From Marinobacter maroccanus (lineage in GTDB: Bacteria; Pseudomonadota; Gammaproteobacteria; Pseudomonadales; Oleiphilaceae), in the NCBI RefSeq assembly GCF_002933275.1, contig NZ_PSSX01000008.1:96416-160415 (forward strand): 64,000 bases of DNA, in the 5' to 3' direction. Of the stretch, positions 1 to 7,784 are shown piece after piece (the stretch's first letter is position 1; each line of letters opens with the position of its first letter). A program made the translations under genes and the position numbers. The notes below the pieces were generated by a model. It was given only the letters and a program-made list of their open reading frames with translations, did not search any database and had not been told where the DNA came from.

Positions 1-2
1 TC

Positions 3-1652
3 ACTCTCAATCCGGAACGCCGTGACGCCATGCTGGAAAGCGGCGCCTGGAACGACAAACTCATTACCGACTACCTGGATCAGGCAGTCGCCAGCACTCC
101 AGACCGGGAAGCCATCGTCGGCTACCAGGTCACCAGCGACACCCGCACCGCCCTTACCTATCGGCAACTCAATGACAAAGTCACCCGCATGGCGGCCGGC
201 CTGGTGGCCCTGGGCATCGGTAAAGGCGACGTGGTGGCCTGCCAGCTGCCGAACTGGTGGCAGACCACTGCCCTGCACCTGGCCTGTATGCGCATCGGCG
301 CCATCCTGAACCCGCTTATGCCGATCTTCCGGGAGCGGGAACTGCGCTTCATGCTCAAGCATGGCGAGGCCAAACTGCTGGTGATTCCCAAGGTGTTCCG
401 GGGCTTCGACTACGAAGCCATGATCGACGGCATCCGCGCCGAACTGCCGAACCTGGAAACCCTGCTGGTGATCGGCGGCGAGGGCGAACGCAGCTTCGAA
501 CAGCGCCTGGTGGAGACTCCCTGGGAACAAAAGCAGGACATCAACGCCCTGTTTGCCGAGCGCGAACTCACCGCCGACGACGCCATCCAGATCCTCTACA
601 CCTCCGGCACCACCGGCGAACCCAAGGGGGTCATGCACACCTCCAACACCCTGTTCTCCAACGTGCGGCCCTATGCCGACCGGCTGCACCTGAGCTCCGA
701 CGACAAGGTGCTGATGGCCTCCCCGGTGGCCCACCAGACCGGCTTCATGTACGGCATCATGATGCCCGTTTACCTGGGCACCACCGCCATCCTCCAGGAC
801 ATCTGGGACGCGGACTACGTCTGCAAGGTGATTGCTGCCGAGAAACCGGCCTTCACCATGGCCGCCACGCCCTTCCTGGCGGACCTGGTGAAAACCGCAC
901 CCAAGCACGAGGGCAAACTGGATTCCCTGCGGATCTTCGTCTCCGCCGGCGCCCCCATCCCCAGTGCCGTGGTGGAACAGGCCGGCAAGGTTCTGAAGGC
1001 AAAGATTGTCTCGGCCTGGGGCATGACCGAAAACGGTGCGGTCACCATGACCTGCCCGGAAGATCCCGCCGAGCGGGCCAGCCAGTCCGACGGCAAAGCC
1101 CTGCCCTGGATGGACGTGAAAGTGACCGACTTCCAGGGCAACGAACTGCCCGCCGGGGAAGAAGGCAGCCTGCTGGTCCGGGGCTCCAGCCTGTTTGTCG
1201 GCTACCTCAAACGGCCCGAACTCTACGGCGTGGACGAGAACGGCTGGTTCAACACCGGCGACCTCGCGCGCATGGACAAGGACGGCTACATCCGCATCAC
1301 CGGCCGCACCAAGGACGTGGTGATCCGGGGCGGAGAGAACATCCCCGTGGTTGAGGTAGAGAACCTGCTCTACAAGTACCCGGGCATTGTCGATGTGGCG
1401 CTGGTGGGTTGTCCCGACGAACGCCTGGGCGAGCGCCTGTGCGCCTACGTCACCCTCGACGAGAACGCCACCGATCTGACCCTGGATCAGGTCAAGGCCT
1501 ACCTGACCGAACAGCAACTGTCGAGGAACTACCTGCCGGAATACCTGGAAGTGATCGAGGCCATGCCACGCACCGCCTCCGGCAAGATCCAGAAATTCAA
1601 GCTGCGCGAGCAGGCCAAAGAGGTTCGCCTCGAACCGGCCAGACGCGGCTGA
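3..1652 (+). CDS. aliA: cyclohexanecarboxylate-CoA ligase-like AMP-forming acyl-CoA synthetase (5' partial)
   Basis: AMP-forming ligase that activates a cyclic or aliphatic carboxylic acid to its CoA thioester in the cytoplasm. The ATP-binding P-loop YTSGTTGEPKG, the adenylate motif GMTENG, the hinge region TGRTKDVVIRGGENI and the C-terminal lysine segment RTASGKIQK are all visible. The frame is open from base 3, before the first ATG at base 30, and the residues there (LNPERRDAM) resemble the N-terminus of AliA-type ligases, so the true start lies just outside the window. The genes that follow are badH, badI and aliB homologues, which makes cyclohexanecarboxylate the likely substrate. The specificity is inferred from this context; the ligase family assignment is firm. 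Confidence 0.85.
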   Translation, partial: TLNPERRDAMLESGAWNDKLITDYLDQAVASTPDREAIVGYQVTSDTRTALTYRQLNDKVTRMAAGLVALGIGKGDVVACQLPNWWQTTALHLACMRIGAILNPLMPIFRERELRFMLKHGEAKLLVIPKVFRGFDYEAMIDGIRAELPNLETLLVIGGEGERSFEQRLVETPWEQKQDINALFAERELTADDAIQILYTSGTTGEPKGVMHTSNTLFSNVRPYADRLHLSSDDKVLMASPVAHQTGFMYGIMMPVYLGTTAILQDIWDADYVCKVIAAEKPAFTMAATPFLADLVKTAPKHEGKLDSLRIFVSAGAPIPSAVVEQAGKVLKAKIVSAWGMTENGAVTMTCPEDPAERASQSDGKALPWMDVKVTDFQGNELPAGEEGSLLVRGSSLFVGYLKRPELYGVDENGWFNTGDLARMDKDGYIRITGRTKDVVIRGGENIPVVEVENLLYKYPGIVDVALVGCPDERLGERLCAYVTLDENATDLTLDQVKAYLTEQQLSRNYLPEYLEVIEAMPRTASGKIQKFKLREQAKEVRLEPARRG

Positions 1653-1687
1653 TCCCTTTGATTGAACAGCAACAGGAGCAAGTCATC

Positions 1688-2455
1688 ATGAGAGGCCTGA
1701 ACGGAAAAACCGTCATCGTCACCGGCGGCGGGGGCGGCATCGGCCGCGCCGTGTGCCGGCGATTTGCCGAGGAAGGCAGTCTGGTTGCGGTGCTGGACCG
1801 GGACGAGAGTGCTGCCCGGGCCACCGCTGACCAGATTACCGAAGCCGGCGGAACCGCCCGTGCCTATGCGGCGGACATCACCGATTACTCCGCGATCACC
1901 GACACCGTGGCGGCCATCGAGAAAGAACTGGGCGTACCGACGGTACTGGTGAACAACGCCGGTTTCGACCGCTTCATCCCGTTCCTCAAGACCGAGCCGA
2001 AACTCTGGGAGCAGCTGATCGCCGTGAACCTGACCGGCGCCCTGAACATGCACCACGTGGTGCTGCCGAAGATGGTGGCCGCCGGGGGCGGCAAGGTCAT
2101 CAACGTGGCTTCCGATGCGGCCCGGGTCGGTTCGTCCGGCGAATCCGTCTATGCCGCCTGCAAGGCCGGCCTGGTGGGCTTCAGCAAGACCGTGGCCCGG
2201 GAACTGGCCACCAAGAACGTGTGCCTGAACGTGGTCTGCCCAGGCCCCACCGACACCGCCCTGCTCAAGGGCGTGGCCGAGAGTGCGCCAAACCCGGAGA
2301 AACTTCTGGAAGCGTTCCGCAACGCCGTGCCCATGAAACGCCTGGCCCAGCCGGACGATTACCCCGGCATCATTGCCCTGCTCGCCAGTGACGACGCCAA
2401 CTTCATCACCGGCCAGGTCATCAGTGTGTCCGGCGGCCTGACCATGGCCGGCTAA
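1688..2455 (+). CDS. badH: 2-hydroxycyclohexanecarboxyl-CoA dehydrogenase, SDR family
   Basis: NAD-dependent short-chain dehydrogenase of 255 residues. It would oxidise 2-hydroxycyclohexanecarboxyl-CoA to the 2-keto thioester, the step before ring opening. The sequence shows the cofactor motif TGGGGGIG at residues 12-19, NNAG near 89-92 and the catalytic Y155-x3-K159 pair (YAACK). ATG at 1688 is chosen because the Rossmann motif begins a few residues later and AACAGGAGCAAG precedes it; the frame is open further upstream inside the ligase gene but encodes nothing SDR-like. It lies 35 bases after the ligase and 31 before badI, as one transcription unit. The exact substrate is inferred from the neighbours. 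Confidence 0.85.
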   Translation: MRGLNGKTVIVTGGGGGIGRAVCRRFAEEGSLVAVLDRDESAARATADQITEAGGTARAYAADITDYSAITDTVAAIEKELGVPTVLVNNAGFDRFIPFLKTEPKLWEQLIAVNLTGALNMHHVVLPKMVAAGGGKVINVASDAARVGSSGESVYAACKAGLVGFSKTVARELATKNVCLNVVCPGPTDTALLKGVAESAPNPEKLLEAFRNAVPMKRLAQPDDYPGIIALLASDDANFITGQVISVSGGLTMAG

Positions 2456-2486
2456 CTGCCACCTTCACGAACATGGAGACCCAGAC

Positions 2487-3269
2487 ATGAGTTACGAAGA
2501 CATCCTGTACGACGAAACCGACGGCGTCGCCACCATCACCATCAACCGCCCGGACCGCTACAACGCCTTCCGCGGCCAGACCTGCATGGAACTCATCGAT
2601 GCCTTCCATCGCGCCGGCTGGAACAAGAACATCGGCGTGATCGTGTTCACCGGCGCCGGCGAGAAAGCCTTCTGCACCGGTGGCGACCAGGGTGCCCACG
2701 AGGGCCAGTACGACGGCCGCGGCCTGATCGGCCTGCCGGTGGAAGAACTGCAGCGCCTGATCCGGGAAGTACCCAAGCCGGTGATTGCCCGGGTCAACGG
2801 CTTCGCCATCGGTGGTGGCCACGTCCTGCACGTGATCTGTGACCTGAGCATCGCCTCGGAAACGGCCATTTTCGGCCAGGTCGGCCCGAAAGTGGGCTCG
2901 GTGGATCCCGGCTTCGGTACCGCCTACCTGGCAAGGGTCGTGGGTGAGAAGCGGGCCCGGGAGATCTGGTACCTGTGCCGCAAGTACAGTGCACAGCAGG
3001 CACTGGAGTGGGGCCTGGTGAACGCCGTGGTGCCACCGGAGCAGCTGGATGAGGAAGTGCAGAAGTGGTGTGAGGAAATCCTTGAGAAGAGCCCCACCGC
3101 TCTCACCATCGCCAAGCGCTCGTTCAATGCCGACAGCGACAACGTTGCCGGCATCGGTGCCCTTGGGATGCAGGCATTGAGCCTGTATTACGACACCGAA
3201 GAGTCCAAAGAAGGCGTGAAAGCCTTCAAGGAAAAGCGCAAGCCGGACTTCCGGAAATTCTACAAGTAA
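2487..3269 (+). CDS. badI: 2-ketocyclohexanecarboxyl-CoA hydrolase
   Basis: Crotonase-superfamily enzyme of 260 residues that hydrolytically opens the ring of 2-ketocyclohexanecarboxyl-CoA to give pimeloyl-CoA. Crotonase signatures are present: the N-terminal strand TITINRPDRYNAF, the oxyanion-hole segment FCTGGDQ, and NGFAIGGGH. The GGDQ loop and overall sequence resemble the BadI/MenB branch, which performs Dieckmann or retro-Dieckmann chemistry, more than ordinary enoyl-CoA hydratases. A good ribosome site (ATGGAGACCCAGAC) precedes the ATG. Its position between badH and aliB supports the assignment. A generic enoyl-CoA hydratase is the main alternative. Confidence 0.88.
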   Translation: MSYEDILYDETDGVATITINRPDRYNAFRGQTCMELIDAFHRAGWNKNIGVIVFTGAGEKAFCTGGDQGAHEGQYDGRGLIGLPVEELQRLIREVPKPVIARVNGFAIGGGHVLHVICDLSIASETAIFGQVGPKVGSVDPGFGTAYLARVVGEKRAREIWYLCRKYSAQQALEWGLVNAVVPPEQLDEEVQKWCEEILEKSPTALTIAKRSFNADSDNVAGIGALGMQALSLYYDTEESKEGVKAFKEKRKPDFRKFYK

Positions 3270-3325
3270 GCAGACCGACCCGGTGGCCACCCGTCACCGG
3301 GGCATAGACACTCCCGGAGAACACC

Positions 3326-4465
3326 ATGAATTTCGGATTTAATGAAGAACAGAACGCGATCCGCGACGTTGTGGCCCGCTTCAGCGCTGAGGTGCTGGCT
3401 CCGGGCTACCGCAAGCGGGATCAGGAAGGCGTCATCGAAAAGGATGTCATCCGCCAGCTCGGCGAGATGGGGCTGCTTGGTGGCGAACTGCCGGAAGAGT
3501 TCGGCGGCAGCGGCATGGACTGTGTTACCAGTGGCCTGATCATCGAGGAAATCTCCAAAGGGGATTTCAACGTTGGCTACATTCCCCTGCTGACCTCCCT
3601 GAACGGCCAGATCATTGCCAGCCATGCCGCGCCGGACCTGGCGAAGGAGTGGCTGCACGACATGACCTCCGGCCAGAAGGTGGCGTGCATTGCCCTGACC
3701 GAACCCCACGGCGGTTCCGACGCTGCCAACCTGCGCCTGAAGGCGGAGAAGAAGGGCGACGTGTACGTGCTCAACGGCGAGAAAACCTCCATCTCCATGG
3801 CCGACCAGGCCGACGTGGCGGTGGTGTTCGCCCGCACCGGCACGGTAGAGCAGCGCGCCTCCGGCATCAGTGCGTTCCTGGTGCCCATGGACAGCCCGGG
3901 CATCACCACCACCCGGTTCGAGGACAACGGCCAGCGCGCCATCGGTCGCGGCTCGATTTTCTTCGATAACGTGGAAGTGCCCGCCGTCAACATGATGGGC
4001 GACGAGGGTAAAGGCTTCAAACAGGTCATGCAGGGCTTTGATTACAGCCGTGCCCTGATCGGCCTGCAGTGCCTGGCCGTCGCGCAACAATCCCTGGATG
4101 AAACCTGGCAGTGGCTGACCGAGCGTACCGCCTTCGGGCAGAATCTGTCCGCCTTCCAGGGGCTGACTCATCCGCTGGCTGAATACCAGACCTATGTTCA
4201 TGCAGCCCGGATGCAGTGCTACCATGCGCTCTGGCTCAAGGACAACAATCTGCCCCACAACGCTGAAGCTGCCATGAATAAATGGTGGGGCCCGAAACTC
4301 GCCTTCGATGTGGTAAAACAGTGCCTGCTTGCCCACGGTCACACCGGTTGGGGTGAAGATTTACCGTTTGCCCAGCGATTGCGGGACGTTCTTGGCCTTC
4401 AGATAGGTGACGGTACCGCGCAGATCATGAAGAACATTATCGCCCGCGAATACCTGCCAAAGTGA
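3326..4465 (+). CDS. aliB: cyclohexanecarboxyl-CoA dehydrogenase, acyl-CoA dehydrogenase family
   Basis: FAD-dependent acyl-CoA dehydrogenase of 379 residues, likely introducing the first double bond into cyclohexanecarboxyl-CoA. N-terminal helical domain, central strand domain (ALTEPHGGSDAANL) and C-terminal helical domain are all recognisable. At the position of the usual catalytic Glu in the C-terminal YEGT motif the protein has G361-D362-G363-T364, so the base would be Asp. The enzyme would pass electrons to ETF. The hydratase expected between this step and BadH (BadK) is not in the window and may lie upstream. Its stop codon overlaps an in-frame GTG of the MarR gene, but that gene probably starts later. 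Confidence 0.85.
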   Translation: MNFGFNEEQNAIRDVVARFSAEVLAPGYRKRDQEGVIEKDVIRQLGEMGLLGGELPEEFGGSGMDCVTSGLIIEEISKGDFNVGYIPLLTSLNGQIIASHAAPDLAKEWLHDMTSGQKVACIALTEPHGGSDAANLRLKAEKKGDVYVLNGEKTSISMADQADVAVVFARTGTVEQRASGISAFLVPMDSPGITTTRFEDNGQRAIGRGSIFFDNVEVPAVNMMGDEGKGFKQVMQGFDYSRALIGLQCLAVAQQSLDETWQWLTERTAFGQNLSAFQGLTHPLAEYQTYVHAARMQCYHALWLKDNNLPHNAEAAMNKWWGPKLAFDVVKQCLLAHGHTGWGEDLPFAQRLRDVLGLQIGDGTAQIMKNIIAREYLPK

Positions 4466-4548
4466 CGCGTCCCATGCCTTCCGTGATTCAGGACGCCGAA
4501 AACCGCCTTCGTCGGCCCGGCAGCCGACCGGGCACTACAGGAGCACAA

Positions 4549-5019
4549 ATGATCGTCAACGAATCCGGAGGCATCCCCAACCGCCTGTTTTTCCGACTGT
4601 TCCAGACAGGAAACATTCTGCAGCGTCAGGTTCAGAATGAGATGGGCATCAGTGCTGTGCAGTGGGCAGTGCTGGGTGCATTGTCTCGAGAAGGATTCGA
4701 GGACGGTACCTCATTCAATCAACTCAAAGAGTACCTCTACGTCAGTCGCCAAAACCTCGACGGCGTGCTCAAACGGATGGAACGAGACGGGCATGTTGTT
4801 CGGATACCGGATCCCCAGGATCGCCGAGCCAGACTGGTATTACTGACGGAATCTGGTCGGCTTTTCTGGGATCGGCTGCAAGACACCATTGCCGAGTTTT
4901 ACAGACAGGCCATGCAGGGGATGAGTTTTGATGACGGCGTCAGCTTGCTTCATCTTCTGAAAAAGCTTCAGCATGAACTTATTGACGTTTCTCTGGAATC
5001 TCCCCGCCAAGACCCATGA
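4549..5019 (+). CDS. MarR-family regulator, likely of the cyclohexanecarboxylate operon (BadR-like)
   Basis: Winged-helix MarR-type transcription factor of 156 residues. The recognition helix region (SFNQLKEYLYVSRQNLDGVLKRMERDG) is followed by the wing signature DPQDRRARLVLLTESG, matching the family DxRxxxxxLT pattern. ATG at 4549 is chosen because it has AGGAG seven bases upstream and begins close to the first helix; an in-frame GTG at 4462 would add 29 residues that look non-conserved. It is the last gene of the run and probably senses a CoA thioester of the pathway, as BadR does in Rhodopseudomonas. That ligand assignment is inference; the family call is firm. Confidence 0.85.
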   Translation: MIVNESGGIPNRLFFRLFQTGNILQRQVQNEMGISAVQWAVLGALSREGFEDGTSFNQLKEYLYVSRQNLDGVLKRMERDGHVVRIPDPQDRRARLVLLTESGRLFWDRLQDTIAEFYRQAMQGMSFDDGVSLLHLLKKLQHELIDVSLESPRQDP

Positions 5020-5139
5020 AGGACCGAATGTTGGTAGTTTGGCGACAATCATAACCGAACAGCTGTGTCCCAGATTCGGCGTGAATCCATCCTGAGCTTT
5101 CAGCGATTTGCGGACTTGGCTAGGCCCTGAGTTTTCTCC

Positions 5140-5973
5140 CTACCCAGTACCGAATAGCCCACCAACCAATGCTGAAACGATATCTGTGGTCGCATTGCCA
5201 CAGGCATTGCGCGAGTCCCTCACCAGATTGGCAACCAGGTCCTCATCCAGCGAGCGCTTTAAAAACGCCAGCGTTGATTCACTGGCAATATTTGCAATCG
5301 CCATACCGAGCACGTGAGCTCCAGCCAATCTCGTGTCCCAGTCATGTGCCTCAAGAACGGCTTCATGCTGTTCGTAAAACCGGTCCGTTTGTCCTGGGAT
5401 ATTTTCATAGTTCGACGCCAGGTAGGCAATATCGGCAGCGTCTTTACGCCTAACTTGGGCGTCTCTTTCCAACCAAGCAACCAATTTTAAAAGGGTTAAT
5501 CCCTCGGGGCTTGCAACTGGCAGCTCTAATCTCGGCTCTTCTTTTACCGTCAACCAGTCAGCATTATCCAGTGCATCCTTAAAACCGACCACGCTCATCT
5601 GCACTTCCCCAGAAGGCGGCCACGCAATGATTGAAAGGTCACTTTCAACCGCGCCAAAAGGAAGAATGTCGATAGGTCCGCCCTGTGGGCCCTGTAAACG
5701 ATGAGGGAGATCGGTTTTGGTATAACCTTCACCAATCAGGCTGTCGCGAATGCGCTCAAAACCAGTCCAATCCGGGACCTGAACGGCAAGGTCGATGTCC
5801 ATTGTCGCCCGTTGAATAGGCGCCCCATAGGCGTGATGCATCACCAAATCACGAGCTGATGCACCTACAATGATGAACGGCACCTTTTGATGCAGGGCAA
5901 CACGCTGGATAGCTTCGTAAACTCTTAATTGGATCGGATCAATATTCTTGGAGTCGATCTCTAATCTTGCCAT
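5140..5973 (-). CDS. AbiEii-like nucleotidyltransferase, putative toxin of a type IV TA system
   Basis: Predicted nucleotidyltransferase of 277 residues. It has the nucleotide-binding G37-A-S-A-R-D42 turn, the paired acids D59-I-D61, a third acidic strand around D102 (PIDILPFG), and a helix with LKLVAWLERD followed by RRKDAADIAYL, like motif III of AbiEii/MenT toxins. Such toxins modify RNA or proteins by adding nucleotides. Its start overlaps the end of the upstream partner gene by 35 bases, so translation is probably coupled. Base composition is visibly AT-richer than the flanking operons, which suggests transfer. A non-toxic housekeeping nucleotidyltransferase is possible but less likely given the paired arrangement. 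Confidence 0.75.
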   Translation of the reverse strand: MARLEIDSKNIDPIQLRVYEAIQRVALHQKVPFIIVGASARDLVMHHAYGAPIQRATMDIDLAVQVPDWTGFERIRDSLIGEGYTKTDLPHRLQGPQGGPIDILPFGAVESDLSIIAWPPSGEVQMSVVGFKDALDNADWLTVKEEPRLELPVASPEGLTLLKLVAWLERDAQVRRKDAADIAYLASNYENIPGQTDRFYEQHEAVLEAHDWDTRLAGAHVLGMAIANIASESTLAFLKRSLDEDLVANLVRDSRNACGNATTDIVSALVGGLFGTG

Positions 5974-6994
5974 AGAGCCGCTCCGCTGCTTTCAGGTTTC
6001 GGGGGTCGCCGCTCGCTACCAGATCGGCGTAAACAAGAATGTCCGGCGCAACACCGGAATTCTGATGCAAGTTATCTGGATCGTAGTGCCAGAATTTCTC
6101 GTAAATCTGCAATACCTGAGACGTACTGGCCATAGTCTCGGAAGCTTTCCGCAGCCTGTGTTCCATCACCAGGTTTTTTAGTTTGTCTCGGGGCAAATAG
6201 ATCGTGCCTTGGGCTGGCGATAGAAAATCGTCCAAGAAAGATGCGGCAACTTCACCCCCCCAGCACCCACCGAAAGCTTCAGGCCTGATTTCCTTCCAGG
6301 GCACCTCAGATTTCGCCTGAAACAAGCCCATGCCTAACTCAGGCAGCAATTTTTCCGGGTAAGTCTCAACCCAGCGATCGAACAACTCCATTGCTGATTC
6401 AAGAGACCTGGAGCCTTTTTTCCCGTGCTCTCGCACATAGCCCTTGTCTTTCAGGTCGTTCAGAACCCAGCCAATTGCACCGAGTGAAACACCGCTGGCT
6501 TCTGCCATTTTTCTGTAGCTTTGACCGACAAGATGAGGGTCTGTTAGAAAACTGAAAATCAGCTTTAAACCAGATGCGTTGAAGGCTCTGGAGGTTTTTC
6601 GTGGCGAAGCACTGAGCGAGTCAGGGCGATTGCCTTTTACGAAAATAAAGAATTTCCGTTCGTTCAGGTAGGCATTGCCGGCAGCATCAATGAACTGAAT
6701 GCCGGCCCCTTTCAGACGATCTGCCATATTGGGATTCACGTAATCAGCCACAAGCAATGCAGGCGCAGGCAGTCGTCGCATCTGAGCAGCGATAGTGCCC
6801 ACGTTTGCCTGCTGCGCCCATCGCTTGAGCTCGACGCTATATTCAATACCCGTAGAGCCCAACTCAAGAATAAAGCCGTCAGAATAAGGCCTGACCTTAC
6901 TCGCTTCGCGCTTGTGTAGCTCAAATCCAGTTTCATGATGGAAGGCGTGAACTGCCTGATTCAGGAGTTCTTGCTCATTGATTAATGTTTTCAT
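5939..6994 (-). CDS. AbiEi-like antitoxin/regulator with a PD-(D/E)XK-like N-terminal domain and winged helix
   Basis: Protein of 351 residues paired with the downstream nucleotidyltransferase. Residues about 35-120 read like a restriction-endonuclease-type fold: a strand with E-L-G, then YSVELKRW (E55-L-K57, an ExK-like signature), then alternating strands and helices (PALLVADYVN, IQFIDAAGNAYLN, FFIFVKGN). Residues about 143-190 form a winged-helix DNA-binding unit (LKLIFSFLTD, YRKMAEASGVSLGAIGWVLNDLKDKGYV). The 160-residue C-terminus is unassigned. ATG at 6994 is preferred to TTG at 7000 because TAAGGA lies just upstream. A nested inverted-repeat operator precedes the gene. The role as antitoxin and autoregulator is inferred from AbiE family knowledge. 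Confidence 0.7.
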   Translation of the reverse strand: MKTLINEQELLNQAVHAFHHETGFELHKREASKVRPYSDGFILELGSTGIEYSVELKRWAQQANVGTIAAQMRRLPAPALLVADYVNPNMADRLKGAGIQFIDAAGNAYLNERKFFIFVKGNRPDSLSASPRKTSRAFNASGLKLIFSFLTDPHLVGQSYRKMAEASGVSLGAIGWVLNDLKDKGYVREHGKKGSRSLESAMELFDRWVETYPEKLLPELGMGLFQAKSEVPWKEIRPEAFGGCWGGEVAASFLDDFLSPAQGTIYLPRDKLKNLVMEHRLRKASETMASTSQVLQIYEKFWHYDPDNLHQNSGVAPDILVYADLVASGDPRNLKAAERLYGKIRDRLQEY

Positions 6995-7011
6995 AGCCAA
7001 TCCTTACCCAT

Positions 7012-7062
7012 GTTCACAAATTACCACCGTTCATTAATAATGAACAACTATTTTTAGTGAAC
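7012..7062. promoter_or_regulatory. nested inverted-repeat operator upstream of the AbiE-like pair
   Basis: Four GTTCA-type half-sites are arranged symmetrically: GTTCAC at 7012-7017, GTTCATT at 7029-7035, AATGAAC at 7039-7045 and GTGAAC at 7057-7062. The inner pair makes a perfect 17-base palindrome, and the outer pair sits 17-18 bases further out on each side. This is a dyad of dyads just upstream of the antitoxin-like gene and probably the binding site for its winged helix. AbiEi proteins are known to autorepress through inverted repeats. Confidence 0.65.
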
Positions 7063-7162
7063 AAAGATATGAAGGCGCCATCTCTTACCCGCCGGACTTC
7101 CCTCCAGCGGAAAGGTCACAGGCAGAACCTATACAGCAGCCCCCACCAATCAGCGATTACAA

Positions 7163-7555
7163 TCACGCCGGCTCAAACCGCTCCTGCAGCCACGCCTTGA
7201 TCTCGTCAGACTCGTACAGCCAACGCTCACTGCCATCCTCCTGATGAATCTTCAGGCAGGGCACCTTGATTTGGCCGCCGCCGGCTTCCAGCGCCGCACG
7301 ATGTTCCGGGTCATGCTGGGCGTCGCGGGTTTCAATGTTCAGACCGAGTCGTGCGATTTCCTTTCTTACCTTGATGCAGAACGGGCAGGCTTTGAACTGG
7401 TAAAGGGCGAGATCCTTGCTGGCCTCGTCGGCGCGGGCCTGCTCTTCAGCAGAGCGGGTAACGCTTTCGGGCGTGCTGAGCTTTTCACTGAGCAGCATGA
7501 AGGGCGTCAGTACCAGACGCAGGGTGCGGAAAAAATAGCGAATAATAACTCTCAT
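7163..7555 (-). CDS. membrane-anchored glutaredoxin-like protein
   Basis: Protein of 130 residues with an N-terminal hydrophobic segment (about residues 3-22) and a thioredoxin-fold glutaredoxin/GST N-terminal domain. The redox motif is C57-P-F-C60 (ACPFCIKV), followed by the cis-proline region IKVPCLKI, as in glutaredoxins. It would reduce disulfides or bind glutathione at the inner membrane, probably with the active domain on the cytoplasmic side. It is a single gene, separated from the MOT1 transporter downstream by about 230 bases that hold no convincing gene. The physiological partner is unknown. Confidence 0.8.
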   Translation of the reverse strand: MRVIIRYFFRTLRLVLTPFMLLSEKLSTPESVTRSAEEQARADEASKDLALYQFKACPFCIKVRKEIARLGLNIETRDAQHDPEHRAALEAGGGQIKVPCLKIHQEDGSERWLYESDEIKAWLQERFEPA

Positions 7556-7784
7556 GAGTAAGACTCAAACTCCGGGTTTCTTAGTACAAAGGTGGCCTGA
7601 AAGATGTTGGCCTTCAGGAATAATATGTGTCCCTGATAACCGTGCACGAGGATACCATTTCAACAGAAAAAGTGTTCAGAGTAAGGGGGCAGCCCCTCGG
7701 GGCATCCTCAATCCTGGAGCCCTGATTGACCCACGGGATAAACGCGCTGGCATTCGGGGTGTTTATCCGATTCGGACGATGTTC

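Noticed and set aside
257..1354. Long open frame on the + strand inside the acyl-CoA ligase gene
   Set aside because: It is a shifted frame of the ligase, rich in Arg, His and Gly, with no domain; it is open because of high GC.
3260..4342. 360-codon open frame on the minus strand over aliB
   Set aside because: Antisense shadow of a clear acyl-CoA dehydrogenase; His/Gly-rich composition and no recognisable motif.
7556..7784. Possible small gene between the glutaredoxin and the MOT1 transporter
   Set aside because: The frame starting at 7554 has no ribosome site and runs into the antisense of the transporter; I see only short imperfect inverted repeats here.
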